DNA from: Solirubrobacter phytolaccae
GTDB lineage: Bacteria > Actinomycetota > Thermoleophilia > Solirubrobacterales > Solirubrobacteraceae
Direction of reading: 5' to 3'
Assembly (NCBI RefSeq): GCF_027587195.1
Contig: NZ_JAPDDP010000029.1
Span: 1-64,000, forward strand
DNA: 64,000 nt
Below the pieces are notes generated by a model. That model saw nothing but the letters and a program-made list of their open reading frames with translations. It was not told the DNA's origin and ran no database searches. Positions 35,703-44,411 of this stretch are shown here, piece by piece (the first letter of the stretch is position 1; the number at the start of each line of letters is the position of its first letter). Made by a program: the position numbers and the translations under genes.

Positions 35703-36107
35703 ATGTCAACGACGATGGACACCGCCCCGGTACGGATCGACAAGTGGTTGTGGGCCGCACGGCTCGTGAAGACGCGCGCGCTGGCCGTGGACGCCATCCG
35801 CGGCGGGCGCGTGAAGGTCAACGGCGCGCCCGCGAAGCCGAGCAAGGACATCAAGCCCGGCGACGAGATCGAGTTCAGCCAGGGCGTGATCCGGCTCACC
35901 GCGCGCGTCAACGGCACCGCGGAACGGCGGCTGCCGGCCTCCGGGGCCGTCCAGCTCTACACGGAGACCGAGGAGAGCCGGACGCAGCGTGAGGCCCGGC
36001 TCGCCGAGATGAAGATGACCCGGCCGCAGGGGGTCGACCGCAACGCGCGGCCGACCAAGCGCGACCGCCGGCAGTTCGACCGACTACGCGGCCGCGACGA
36101 CGACTAG
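35703..36107 (+). CDS. S4-domain RNA-binding protein (Hsp15/RqcP-like)
   Basis: 134 residues from ATG 35703; ATG 35715 is an alternative. The S4 domain reads RIDKWLWAARLVKTRALAVDAIRGGRVKVNG and IKPGDEIEF; a basic C-terminal region (RPTKRDRRQFDRLRGRD) follows. Hsp15-type proteins bind stalled 50S subunits with peptidyl-tRNA and recycle them. Monocistronic, ended by a strong hairpin. Confidence 0.82.
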   Translation: MSTTMDTAPVRIDKWLWAARLVKTRALAVDAIRGGRVKVNGAPAKPSKDIKPGDEIEFSQGVIRLTARVNGTAERRLPASGAVQLYTETEESRTQREARLAEMKMTRPQGVDRNARPTKRDRRQFDRLRGRDDD

Positions 36108-36112
36108 GGGTG

Positions 36113-36171
36113 CCCGAGCAGGGGACGCTCTGACACGTTCTCCCCTGGTCGGGTGGGCCCCCGTGGGTTTT
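36113..36171 (+). terminator. Long hairpin then T-run after the S4-domain gene
   Basis: CCCGAGCAGGGGA (36113-36125) pairs with TCCCCTGGTCGGG (36141-36153) with one mismatch around a 15-nt loop. It is followed by a small CCC-CGT-GGG hairpin and TTTT (36168-36171). It lies 6 bp past the S4 gene stop and beyond the end of the convergent trehalose-synthase-like gene. Confidence 0.55.
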
Positions 36172-36174
36172 CTC

Positions 36175-37797
36175 CTACGGCGGGAGTCGCACGCCGGTGC
36201 GCGCCACGCGGAACCAGCGCGCCGCGAACGGCTCCAGCTGCAGCGTCGCCGGCAGATCGCACGACGCGTCCCCGAACAGATCCACCAGCGCCTCGCCGTC
36301 CTCGACCGGCAACGCGACCGTCGCCGGCTTGCCGGACAGCTCGTGCACGGCGACGATCGTCGCGTCCTCCCAATCCACGCGATGGGCGAACACGGACTCC
36401 ACGTCCACGTCGAGCACGGTCAACGCCCCGAAGCCCAGCTCCGGGCACTCGCGCCGGCGCCGGATGAGCCGCTCGAACCAGTTCAGCAGCGACCCCGGGT
36501 CGCGCCGCTGGTCGGTCACGTTCACCCGCTCGGGCCCGAACGCGCCCTCGACCATCGGCCGGCGCGACTCCACACCGGGCAGCGTGAAGCCACCGTCGCG
36601 GGCCCACTGCATCGGCGCCCGCACCGCGTAGCGACCTTCGATCTCGAGGTTCTCGGCCATCCCGATCTCCTCGCCGTAGAACAGCACCGGCGTGCCGGGG
36701 AGCGAGAACGCGAGCGAGTACATCATCCGCACCGCGCGCTCGTCGCCGTCGAGCATCGTCGGCAGCCGCCGCCGCAGCCCGCGACCGTACAGCTGCAGCG
36801 ACTCGTCCGCGCCGAAGCGCGCGAACACCTCCGCGCGCTCGTCATCGCTCAACTTGTCCAGCGAGAGCTCGTCGTGGTTGCGTACGAACCGGCCGAGCGA
36901 AGCGGCCCACGGCACCTCGGGGTACGAGCGCAGCACGCGCGCGAGCGGCTCCGCCGAACCGCGCGCCAGCGCCAGGTACAGCGCCTGGTTGCCGATGAAG
37001 TCGAGGACCATGTGCAGCTCGTCGCCGTCCTCGTCGCCGAGGAACTTGCGCACGTCCTTCGGCGGCAGGTTGACCTCGCCGAGCAGGACCGCGTCGCCGA
37101 CCCGCCGGTTCACGTACGCCCGCAGGTCGCGCACGATCTGGTGCGGATCGTCCAGCGCCCCCTCGATCAGGAACGGCACGGCGTCCACGCGGAACCCCGA
37201 CAGCCCCTGCTGGAGCCAGAACCCCATCACCTGCGCGAGCTCGTCGCGCACGGCGGGGTTCGCGAGGTTCAGGTCGGGCTGGTGCTTGTAGAAGCGGTGC
37301 TGGTAGTACTGGCCGGCCTTGCGGTCGTACGTCCAGTTGGACGTCTCCTGGTCGGGGAAGACCAGGTCGCCCGGCTTCTCCGGCGGCTTCTCGTCCACCC
37401 ACACGTAGAAGTCGCGGTAGGGGGAATCCGGTGAGGACCGCGCCGCCTGGAACCACGGGTGCTGATCGGACGTGTGGTTCATGACGAAGTCGACGATCAC
37501 GCGGATGCCGCGGTCCCGGCACGTGCGCACCAGCTCGGCGAAGTCGCCGAGGGTCCCCAGGGCGGGATCGACCGCGTAGAAGTCGGTGATGTCGTAGCCG
37601 TCGTCGCGGTTGGGGGAGGGGTAGAACGGCATCAGCCACAGCACGCTGATGCCGAGCCCGGCGAGGTAGTCGACGCGCTCGGTCAGCCCGAGCAGGTCGC
37701 CGCAGCCGTCGCCGTCGGCGTCGTAGAACATCTCGACGTCGAGGCAGTACACGACGGCGTTCTTCCACCACAGATCGCTGGAGACCTTGACGCTCAT
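36175..37797 (-). CDS. GH13 alpha-amylase-family enzyme, trehalose-synthase-like
   Basis: 540 residues from the ATG at 37797. GH13 residues are present: substrate-pocket FYPSPNRDDGYDITDFYAVDPALG, nucleophile Asp in GFRVDAVPFL, acid Glu in LLGEVN and third Asp in RNHDELSL. The overall pattern is that of trehalose synthase (TreS) and close relatives which interconvert maltose and trehalose, but without a maltokinase domain. Coupled by ATGA overlap to the LLM oxidoreductase gene upstream. Whether it makes trehalose or acts on another alpha-glucan is not decidable here. Confidence 0.82.
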   Translation of the reverse strand: MSVKVSSDLWWKNAVVYCLDVEMFYDADGDGCGDLLGLTERVDYLAGLGISVLWLMPFYPSPNRDDGYDITDFYAVDPALGTLGDFAELVRTCRDRGIRVIVDFVMNHTSDQHPWFQAARSSPDSPYRDFYVWVDEKPPEKPGDLVFPDQETSNWTYDRKAGQYYQHRFYKHQPDLNLANPAVRDELAQVMGFWLQQGLSGFRVDAVPFLIEGALDDPHQIVRDLRAYVNRRVGDAVLLGEVNLPPKDVRKFLGDEDGDELHMVLDFIGNQALYLALARGSAEPLARVLRSYPEVPWAASLGRFVRNHDELSLDKLSDDERAEVFARFGADESLQLYGRGLRRRLPTMLDGDERAVRMMYSLAFSLPGTPVLFYGEEIGMAENLEIEGRYAVRAPMQWARDGGFTLPGVESRRPMVEGAFGPERVNVTDQRRDPGSLLNWFERLIRRRRECPELGFGALTVLDVDVESVFAHRVDWEDATIVAVHELSGKPATVALPVEDGEALVDLFGDASCDLPATLQLEPFAARWFRVARTGVRLPP

Positions 37798-38741
37798 AGG
37801 GCAGGCAGCACCTTCGAGCCGAACGCGTCGATGAACGGGTCCAGGTCCTGGCCGACGTGGTGGATCGCGATGTCGGTGAAGCCGAGCGCCGCGAACTCCT
37901 GCAGCCACGCCACGTGCTGCCCCAGATCGGACGAGACCAGCACGCTCTTGTGCACGTCCTCGGGGCGCACGTGCGCCGCCGCGGCGTCGAACGCCTCGGG
38001 CGTGTCGAGGTCCCAGCACACGGGCGGGTCGAACAGGTTCGTGCGCCACTGGTCATAGGCGATCGCGAGCGCCTCCTCGTCGGTCGGCGCCCAGCTCACG
38101 TGCACCTGCAACACCCGCCGGCCGTCCGTGCGCCCGAACGCGTCCAGCATCCGCCGCAGGTGGTCGATCGGCGCGTTGACGGTCGCGAACCCGTCCGCCC
38201 ACTCAGAGCCCCACGCCGCGGTCTTCTCGCTCACGGCCGCGACGAGCAGCTCCGGCGGCGTCGCCGGCAAGGTCCACAGCCGAGCGCGGTCCACGACCAC
38301 GTGCCCGGAGTGCGAGACCTCCTCGCCCGCGAACAGCGCCCGCATCACGTCCACGCACTCACGCAGCCGCGCGTTGCGGTCGGCCTTGTCCGGCCAGCGC
38401 CCGCCGGTGATGTGCTCGTTGGACGCCTCGCCCGAGCCCAGCGCGACCCACAGCCGCTCCGGGAACATCTCGCTCAGCGAGGCGGCCGCCTGCGCGATGA
38501 TCGCCGGGTGATAGCGCTGTCCCGGCGCGTTGACGACGCCGAACGGCAGCGAGGTCGAGGCGAGCGCGGCGCCGAGGAACGACCACGCGAACCCGGACTC
38601 GCCCTGACGCACGCTCCACGGCGCGAAGTGGTCGGACGACATGCCGCCCGTGAATCCGGCCTGCTCGGCGTGGACGATCGACTTCAAGAGCCGTGATGGC
38701 GGGATCTGCTCGTGCGAGCAGTGGAGGGCAATCCGGGGCAC
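37794..38741 (-). CDS. LLM-class flavin/F420-dependent oxidoreductase
   Basis: 315 residues from GTG. The fold is recognisable from SSDHFAPWSVRQGESGFAWSFLGAALASTS, LGSGEASNEHITGGRWP, RNARLRECVDVMRALFAGEEVSHSG and PPELLVAAVSEKTAAWG. It resembles a subclass that I recall often lying beside trehalose synthase. F420 or FMN use is unresolved. It starts 4 bp before the TreS-like gene ends upstream of it, so both come from one transcript. The physiological substrate is unknown. Confidence 0.78.
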   Translation of the reverse strand: MPRIALHCSHEQIPPSRLLKSIVHAEQAGFTGGMSSDHFAPWSVRQGESGFAWSFLGAALASTSLPFGVVNAPGQRYHPAIIAQAAASLSEMFPERLWVALGSGEASNEHITGGRWPDKADRNARLRECVDVMRALFAGEEVSHSGHVVVDRARLWTLPATPPELLVAAVSEKTAAWGSEWADGFATVNAPIDHLRRMLDAFGRTDGRRVLQVHVSWAPTDEEALAIAYDQWRTNLFDPPVCWDLDTPEAFDAAAAHVRPEDVHKSVLVSSDLGQHVAWLQEFAALGFTDIAIHHVGQDLDPFIDAFGSKVLPAL

Positions 38742-38777
38742 GCACGCTCACTACCCGCTCACACAGCGAGGGAACGT

Positions 38778-38790
38778 TAGGGTGCGCGCC
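38778..38790 (+). promoter_or_regulatory. TAGGGT hexamer 7 nt before GTG 38791
   Basis: TAGGGT (38778-38783) stands 7 nt before a GTG at 38791, fitting a leaderless start and deciding between the GTG codons at 38782 and 38791. Confidence 0.4.
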
Positions 38791-39576
38791 GTGATCATCC
38801 GGGAGGCCCAGCCGGGCGACATCGAACCCGCGCTGGCGGCCATGAGCGAAGCCTTCGGCCTGCAGCTGCGCGCGCCCACCGTCCACACGCTCGTCGCGGC
38901 CTCGCCCGACGGCGTGCTGCTCGTGGCCGAGGAGGACGGAGCCGTCGTCGGCACGGCGGCCTCCGTCGGCTTCGGCCCGACCGCCTGGCTCGGCGGCGTC
39001 ACCGTCGCCCCGCAGGCGCGCGGCAACGGCCTCGGCCGGCAGCTCACGGAAGCCGCGATCGACGCCCTCGGCGAGCGCGAGACGATCCTGCTGCTCGCGA
39101 CGCCGATGGGCCAACCCGTCTACGAGAAGCTGGGCTTCGAGGTCGAAGGCACCTACCGCGTGTTCAGCTCCGGGAGCCGACGGCCGGAGAAGACGGTCGA
39201 GCTGCGCGACGTCACGCCCGACGACCACGACGCGATCCGCGCGCTCGACCGCCGCGCCACCGGCGAGGACCGGTCACTCGCCATCGACGCCTCCCTCGAG
39301 GGCGCGAAGGCGACGCCGGACCTGAAGGCGGTCGCGCTCAACCCGCCGTGGCCGGCGCTCCCGATCATCGGGGACCCGCAGGCCGCCACCACGCTGCTCA
39401 CGTCGCTGATCGAACCGGGCCTGCGGATCGCCGTCCCCGACGAGAACACCGATGCCGTGAACCTCCTGCGCCTGCTCGGCCGCGAGCAGCGCACGGTGGC
39501 GCGCATGCGCCGCGGTCCGGCCGTCGACTGGCGGCCGGACGAGGTCTGGGGCGTCTTCAGCCTCTTCTTCGGCTAG
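38791..39576 (+). CDS. GNAT-family acetyltransferase with C-terminal extension
   Basis: 261 residues from GTG 38791. The N-terminal GNAT domain reads VTVAPQARGNGLGRQLTEAAIDALGERETILLL and GQPVYEKLGFEVEGTY. A C-terminal domain of about 120 residues (VTPDDHDAIRALDRRATGED, LLTSLIEPGLRIAVPDENTDAVNLLRLLGREQ) is a second acetyltransferase-like half, as in the Eis-like or N-acyl two-domain proteins. Substrate unknown. Its stop shares CTAG with the convergent gene. Confidence 0.78.
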   Translation: MIIREAQPGDIEPALAAMSEAFGLQLRAPTVHTLVAASPDGVLLVAEEDGAVVGTAASVGFGPTAWLGGVTVAPQARGNGLGRQLTEAAIDALGERETILLLATPMGQPVYEKLGFEVEGTYRVFSSGSRRPEKTVELRDVTPDDHDAIRALDRRATGEDRSLAIDASLEGAKATPDLKAVALNPPWPALPIIGDPQAATTLLTSLIEPGLRIAVPDENTDAVNLLRLLGREQRTVARMRRGPAVDWRPDEVWGVFSLFFG

Positions 39577-40193
39577 CTGGTGGTCGTCGGCTCGGCGGGC
39601 GCGGGTTCTTCCTCGCGCTGCGCCGACGCCGGGCGCTGCAGGAGCGAGCCGACGTCCGGCGCGGACTCCTCGGCCGGCTCGCGGCGGACGGTCAGCAGCC
39701 GCTCGCCGCCGAAGCGCACCATCGCGACCGTGTAGGCGAACACCGGCACCTCGTGCCGGGTCGCGAGCCAGTCGATCGTGGTCAGCGCGCGCGGGTCGTA
39801 GCCGCCGGCGACCAGCACCAGCGACGGCGACTCGTGGCCGTTGGCGCTCTCGAGCGTCGCGTCGATCTCGTGCAGACGCTCCTTGTCCCACGACGCGACG
39901 TCCGCGGCGGCGCCCAGCGCGCGCCCGAGCTGCCACTCGACGGTGTCCCCGGTCACGAGGATCACGACGACGCGGTCGTTGGGCTCGTCGTAGCCGAGCA
40001 GGTCCACGTACGGGACGGGCTCGCGGGCGATCAGGCGGATCCCGCTCAGGCCCAGCTCGGCCGAGAACGCGTCCCACGAGGCCGTGATCAGGCCGAGCAG
40101 CTCCTCGCGATCCGGGGGACTCTCCACGAGCCCGGAGGCCTGCGGCGCTACAAGCGTCCCGGAGTTCTCATCGATGCGCAGCACGGCGTTCAC
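39573..40193 (-). CDS. Protein of unknown function
   Basis: 206 residues from GTG, preceded closely by AGGAGG. Sequence is a mixed alpha/beta domain (ELLGLITASWDAFSAELGLSG, RVVVILVTGDTVEWQLGRALGAA, SLVLVAGGYDPRALTTIDWLAT, VPVFAYTVAMVRF) that could be a small Rossmann-like or PD-(D/E)xK-like fold, then an acidic Pro/Ala/Glu-rich tail. No membrane segment, no recognised family. It is likely co-transcribed with the MOSC gene 31 bp upstream. Confidence 0.5.
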   Translation of the reverse strand: MNAVLRIDENSGTLVAPQASGLVESPPDREELLGLITASWDAFSAELGLSGIRLIAREPVPYVDLLGYDEPNDRVVVILVTGDTVEWQLGRALGAAADVASWDKERLHEIDATLESANGHESPSLVLVAGGYDPRALTTIDWLATRHEVPVFAYTVAMVRFGGERLLTVRREPAEESAPDVGSLLQRPASAQREEEPAPAEPTTTS

Positions 40194-40224
40194 AGCCTCC
40201 TAGGCAAGGTCGGGACCCCGAAGC

Positions 40225-40809
40225 CTAACCGAGCACGACAGGCTCGCCGAGCACGATGCGCCCGGCCTCGACCACGCGGGCCTCGATCCCCGGACCGTCG
40301 GCGCGGGAAGCGACGAGCTTGAGGCGCACGCCGTCGCGGAAGATCAGGTCCGCGCCGGCCCAGCCGCCGCGGGCGGGAAGCTCGAGCGCGAGCTGCACGT
40401 TGACGCCCGCGAACGCCCGGTCGAGCTCGTGCCTGACCGTGGTGAGGATCACGCCGCGGGTGGCGTCGAGGTCGCGCACGAGCTCGATCGACCGGCCCAG
40501 AGAACGCTCGAGCGCGTGCGCGAGCCGCGGGTCGCCCCAGCGGTACGTGCGGTCGCCCGGGCCGTGCAGGACCGGGAACGGCGGGGCGTTGTAGGTCTGG
40601 ATCGCGCCGTCGGGGTTGAACGGGAACGTCGCGCGCCACTCGGCGAGCTCCGGCAGGTCGTGGACGGACAGCTGCCCTTCGGGCCCCGCGGCGAAGTGCT
40701 GGCGGTCCCCGGCGAGGCCGCGCGCGTCGATCTGGGACGAGCGCAGCGGCTCACCGCCCATTCCGAGCACGGGGAACCGCCAGAGCGCTTGCACGAACCC
40801 GCCGGACAT
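40225..40809 (-). CDS. MOSC-domain protein
   Basis: 194 residues. A beta-barrel start (GFVQALWRFPVLGMGGEPLRSSQIDARGLAGDRQHF) and DATRGVILTTVRHELDRAFAGVNVQLALELPARGGWAGADLIFRDG resemble MOSC N-terminal plus MOSC domains of Moco-dependent sulfite/amidoxime reductases such as YcbX-like proteins. The conserved Cys of MOSC proteins is not evident, so metal-cofactor binding is uncertain. Divergent from glpD across 29 bp. Confidence 0.62.
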   Translation of the reverse strand: MSGGFVQALWRFPVLGMGGEPLRSSQIDARGLAGDRQHFAAGPEGQLSVHDLPELAEWRATFPFNPDGAIQTYNAPPFPVLHGPGDRTYRWGDPRLAHALERSLGRSIELVRDLDATRGVILTTVRHELDRAFAGVNVQLALELPARGGWAGADLIFRDGVRLKLVASRADGPGIEARVVEAGRIVLGEPVVLG

Positions 40810-40838
40810 CGCGGGCGAGAACGGTAACGTGCGGACGC

Positions 40839-42470
40839 GTGCTGCCCCGCGCCGAAGCCGTCCGCACGCTCACCCGCGAGCCGTTCGACGTGCTCGTCAT
40901 CGGCGGCGGGATCACGGGCGCGGGCGTCGCGCTCGACGCCGCCACGCGCGGCTACTCGGTCGCGCTGATCGAACGCAACGACTACGCGAGCGGCACGAGC
41001 TCGCGTTCCTCCAAGCTCGTCCACGGCGGCCTGCGCTACCTGCAGAACTTCGATCTCGGGCTCGTCCGGGAGGCGCTGCTCGAGCGCCAGATCAACGTCA
41101 ACATCGCGCCGTACCTGACGCGCCCGCTGCGCCTGATCGTGCCCGGGTTCGAGGGCCAGCGGCTGGATCGCGTCGTCGGGCTCGGGCTCAACGCGTACGA
41201 CGTGATGTCGGTCGACCGCATCCGTCGGCGCCGCCGGCGTGGGGGCGACGAGTCCGACTGGAGCCCGGCCCGGCACCGGATCATCAGCGGCGAAGAGGTG
41301 ATCGAGCGGATCCCGGCGCTCGCCAACCGCGCGCCCACGAGCGGCTACCTCTTCTACGACTGCCAGACCGACGACTCGCGGCTCGTCCTGACCGTCCTGG
41401 CCGAGGCCGAGCGCTTCGGCGTCGTCGCCGCGAACCGGCTGGAGGCGCTGGGCCTGATCGACGCGGGCGGCCGCGCGGCCGGCGCGCGCGTGCGCGACAA
41501 GGAGTCCGGCGACGAGCTGGAGATCCGCGCGACCACGGTCGTCAACGCCACCGGCGTGTGGGCCGACCGGCTGCGCCCCGCGGAGCTCTACGACGAGGCC
41601 GAGGTGCCCGTGATCCGGCCCAGCCGCGGCACGCACATCGTCGTCGACGCCGAGAAGCTGCCGATGCACGGCGCGGGCGCGATCGTCCCCGCCGGCTCCG
41701 GGCGGACGATCTTCGTGCTGCCGTGGCTCGGCCAGACGCTGATCGGCACGACGGACACCGACCACGGCGGCGACGTCGTCCACGTCCGGCCCGCCGAGGA
41801 GGACATCAACTACCTGCTGGACGCCGTCAACGCGTTCTTCGGCACCGACCTGGAGCCGGATGACCTCGCGGGCGCGTACGCGGGCGTGCGCCCGCTGATC
41901 TCGACCGGCGACAGCGGCAAGTCGGTCGACATCTCGCGCAAGGCGGAGCTGTACGAGACCTCGAGCGGGATGATCACGATCACCGGCGGCAAGCTCACCA
42001 CCTGGCGGCGGATGGCCAAGCAGACGGTCGACCGGATCGTCGAGCGCGACGGCAACGACGCGCGCTGCATCACGCACGAGCTGCCGCTGGGCATGGCCGT
42101 CGCGTCGAGCGATCTCGTCGCCGCGCCGGAGTGGGCCCGGGCTCAGCTCGCGGGCCGCTACGGCCATCTCGCGCACGACGTGCTCGCCGTTGCGCCGTCG
42201 CTGGCGGAGGCGATCGTGCCCGGCCGCCCGGACCTGCTGGCGGAGGTCGTCTACGCCGCGCGGCGCGAGCAGGCGCGCACGGTCGGGGATGTGCTGCTGC
42301 GCCGCACGCGGCTCGCGCTCACCGCCGCCCGCGCGCTCACCCCGCCCGTGGTCGCGCGCGTCGCGGACGTGCTCGGCGACGAGCTCGGCTGGGACGAATC
42401 CCGCCGCGCGCGCGAGATCGAGGCGTTCGCCCTCGAGTCGCGCGAAGAAGGCATCCTCCCGGCACCGTAA
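40839..42470 (+). CDS. glpD: Glycerol-3-phosphate dehydrogenase (FAD)
   Basis: 543 residues from GTG. FAD-binding GGGITGAGVALDAATRGYSVALIERNDYASGTSSRSSKLVHGG is diagnostic, followed by LFYDCQTDDSRL, NATGVWADRL and IIGTTDTDHGG-type motifs and a C-terminal helical DAO_C domain (ARREQARTVGDVLLRRTRLAL). The membrane-associated enzyme oxidises glycerol-3-phosphate to DHAP with electrons to quinone. A TAACGT hexamer lies 8 nt before the start. No glpF or glpK next to it. Confidence 0.95.
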   Translation: MLPRAEAVRTLTREPFDVLVIGGGITGAGVALDAATRGYSVALIERNDYASGTSSRSSKLVHGGLRYLQNFDLGLVREALLERQINVNIAPYLTRPLRLIVPGFEGQRLDRVVGLGLNAYDVMSVDRIRRRRRRGGDESDWSPARHRIISGEEVIERIPALANRAPTSGYLFYDCQTDDSRLVLTVLAEAERFGVVAANRLEALGLIDAGGRAAGARVRDKESGDELEIRATTVVNATGVWADRLRPAELYDEAEVPVIRPSRGTHIVVDAEKLPMHGAGAIVPAGSGRTIFVLPWLGQTLIGTTDTDHGGDVVHVRPAEEDINYLLDAVNAFFGTDLEPDDLAGAYAGVRPLISTGDSGKSVDISRKAELYETSSGMITITGGKLTTWRRMAKQTVDRIVERDGNDARCITHELPLGMAVASSDLVAAPEWARAQLAGRYGHLAHDVLAVAPSLAEAIVPGRPDLLAEVVYAARREQARTVGDVLLRRTRLALTAARALTPPVVARVADVLGDELGWDESRRAREIEAFALESREEGILPAP

Positions 42471-42552
42471 GTTTCAAGCACCGCTGGTGCTGCCGCGCGG
42501 GGTCGCGAAACTTATTGGGCCGAGCCCGAAGGGCGAGTGCCACCGTAACTTT
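42468..42552 (+). repeat. Nested hairpins and repeats after glpD
   Basis: TAAGTTTC (42468-42475, including the glpD stop) pairs perfectly with GAAACTTA (42507-42514); inside lies AGCACC-GCT-GGTGCT. A GGGC-CGA-GCCC hairpin follows near 42518, and CACCGTAAGTTTC is nearly repeated as CACCGTAACTTTC (42541-42553). This could end the glpD transcript. The spacing and the copied glpD end suggest a small duplication event. Confidence 0.45.
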
Positions 42553-42602
42553 CTGGCGTCCCGCCGGTTGAGACCGGGCGGAGTCCCCGACCTGGAGCTG
42601 TC

Positions 42603-44411
42603 TTGCCCCGCCGCCTCATCGTCCTGCTGCTGATGCTGCTCGTGTTCCCCGCCACCGCGCGGGCGGACTGGTTCCCCGCTGCCGCGATCGACGGGCCCAA
42701 CGCCGACGTCGTCGCGGTCGGCAACGTCGACGTCGCCCGGGACGGCACCGGGGCCGTCGCGTACCTGCGCAAGGACGGCGGCTTCACGCACGCGTTCGTC
42801 TCGCGGATCGTCGGCGGTGGTTGGCGCGCCCCCGAGCGGGTCGACCCGGCCACCGGTGAGGCGACCGAGGTCAAGGTCGCGGTCGGCGAGGGCAACCGGA
42901 TCGTCGTTGCGTGGGTGGCTGACGGGATCGTCTACGCGAACGTCGCTCAGGGCGGGACCCCGGAGCCCGGTGGCTTCGTCGGCCACACGCAGCTCAGTGG
43001 ACCGAACGCGAAGTCGGTCGACATCGATCTCGGCATCAATGGCGCCGCATACGTGACCTGGGAGCAGGACGGCAACGTCATCGCCGCGCGTCTGCAGGAC
43101 ACGACGTGGAGCTGGGTGCCCACCCCGCTCGACGGCGACCCCAACGCGGTTGCCGGCACGGGCGTGCTGCGCCCGAAGGTCGCCGTCAGCGCCGAGGGCT
43201 ACGCGGTCATCACCTGGGGCGAGGTCGGGCCGGCCGGCACGCGCGTGTGGGCACGCCGCGTGACGGGCCTGACGCTGTCCGCGGTGCCGCAGATCCTCAA
43301 CCTCCCCGAGGGCGGCAACGCCGACTCGCCCGAGATCGACATCGAGGAGGACGGCTCGTTCGCCTGGGTGGTGTTCCGCCAGGACATCGCGGGCGGGTCG
43401 CGCACGATCGGCCGCCGCCTGGTCGGCTCCCTGTTCGAGGCGCCGGAGACGTTCGACGGCGGACTGTCCTCGGACGAGCCTCGAGTGGACATCAACGGTG
43501 ACGGCGTCGGCTTCGGCGTCGCCCAGGGCAATGGCGGGGCGCTCGCGCTCGGCGCCTGGCTCTTCCGCGACCACTTCCAGCCCTCGATGGGCCTCGCGAG
43601 CGGCCCGAGCGCGACGCCGACCCGGCCGGACGTCTCCGCGTCCGACCGCGGTGACGTCGCGGTGGCGTGGCGGACCGGCGAGCTTGGCGGCACGATCGCC
43701 CGCGCCCGCTACAAGGACGAGGCGTCGACCGCGGTCGGCCCCGAGTTCACGGTCTCCAACCCGGCGCTCGGCCCGGTCGTCGATCCCGGCGTCAGCATCA
43801 GTGGCGACCGTGTCGGCGACTTCGCCGTGGCCATGGTCCAGGGCACCCCGGGGGCGTACACGCTGACCGGCGCGGTGTTCGACCGCGCGCCGGGCGCCCC
43901 GTTCATCGAAGAGACCACGACCTACAAGCGCAAGACGCGCCCGGACCTGCGCTGGCGCGCCGGCATCGAGCTGTGGGGCGCGCAGCGCTTCCGCGTCTAC
44001 GTCGACAACGTCGTGATCGGTGAGACCACGAGCGAGACGCTCACGCCGCGCGTGCCGCTCACCACCGGCAAGCACACGTGGCAGGTCGAGGCGGTCGACG
44101 TGCGCGGGCAGACGAGCCGCAGCCGTGTGCGGACCCTGCGCATCGACGCGCTCGCCCCGACGCTCAGCGTGAAGGTGACCGGCAAGCGCGCGGCGGGCCA
44201 GAACCTCAAGGTCACGGTGCGCGCGACGGACACCGGCGGCGCGGGCCTGGACCACATCACCGTCGACTACGGCGACAAGTCGGCCAAGTCCGACAAGGCC
44301 ACGACGCGCCACAAGTACAAGCGGGGCACGTTCCGCCTGAAGGTCGCGGCCGTGGACAAGGCGGGCAACGTCACCCGCAAGGAAGTCAGGCTCCGGATCA
44401 AGAAGAAGTGA
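42603..44411 (+). CDS. Secreted beta-propeller-like protein with C-terminal Ig/PKD-like domains
   Basis: 602 residues from TTG with GGAG 6 nt upstream; a signal peptide ends ATARADWFP. The N-terminal ~430 residues form a repeated beta pattern (GAVAYLRKDGG, AAYVTWEQDGNVIAARL, AVITWGEVGPAGTRVWARR, VAVAWRTG) of a propeller. The C-terminal ~160 residues hold fibronectin/Ig-like modules (GIELWGAQRFRVYVDN, KHTWQVEAVDVRGQTS, PKD-like TVDYGDKSAKSDKA) and a basic KKK end. Its stop overlaps the folP start. Role unknown. Confidence 0.7.
   Translation: MPRRLIVLLLMLLVFPATARADWFPAAAIDGPNADVVAVGNVDVARDGTGAVAYLRKDGGFTHAFVSRIVGGGWRAPERVDPATGEATEVKVAVGEGNRIVVAWVADGIVYANVAQGGTPEPGGFVGHTQLSGPNAKSVDIDLGINGAAYVTWEQDGNVIAARLQDTTWSWVPTPLDGDPNAVAGTGVLRPKVAVSAEGYAVITWGEVGPAGTRVWARRVTGLTLSAVPQILNLPEGGNADSPEIDIEEDGSFAWVVFRQDIAGGSRTIGRRLVGSLFEAPETFDGGLSSDEPRVDINGDGVGFGVAQGNGGALALGAWLFRDHFQPSMGLASGPSATPTRPDVSASDRGDVAVAWRTGELGGTIARARYKDEASTAVGPEFTVSNPALGPVVDPGVSISGDRVGDFAVAMVQGTPGAYTLTGAVFDRAPGAPFIEETTTYKRKTRPDLRWRAGIELWGAQRFRVYVDNVVIGETTSETLTPRVPLTTGKHTWQVEAVDVRGQTSRSRVRTLRIDALAPTLSVKVTGKRAAGQNLKVTVRATDTGGAGLDHITVDYGDKSAKSDKATTRHKYKRGTFRLKVAAVDKAGNVTRKEVRLRIKKK

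Noticed and set aside
38782-38790. GTG 38782 as start of the GNAT gene
   Set aside because: It overlaps the TAGGGT hexamer; GTG 38791 has the 7-nt spacing seen at other starts, so it is preferred.
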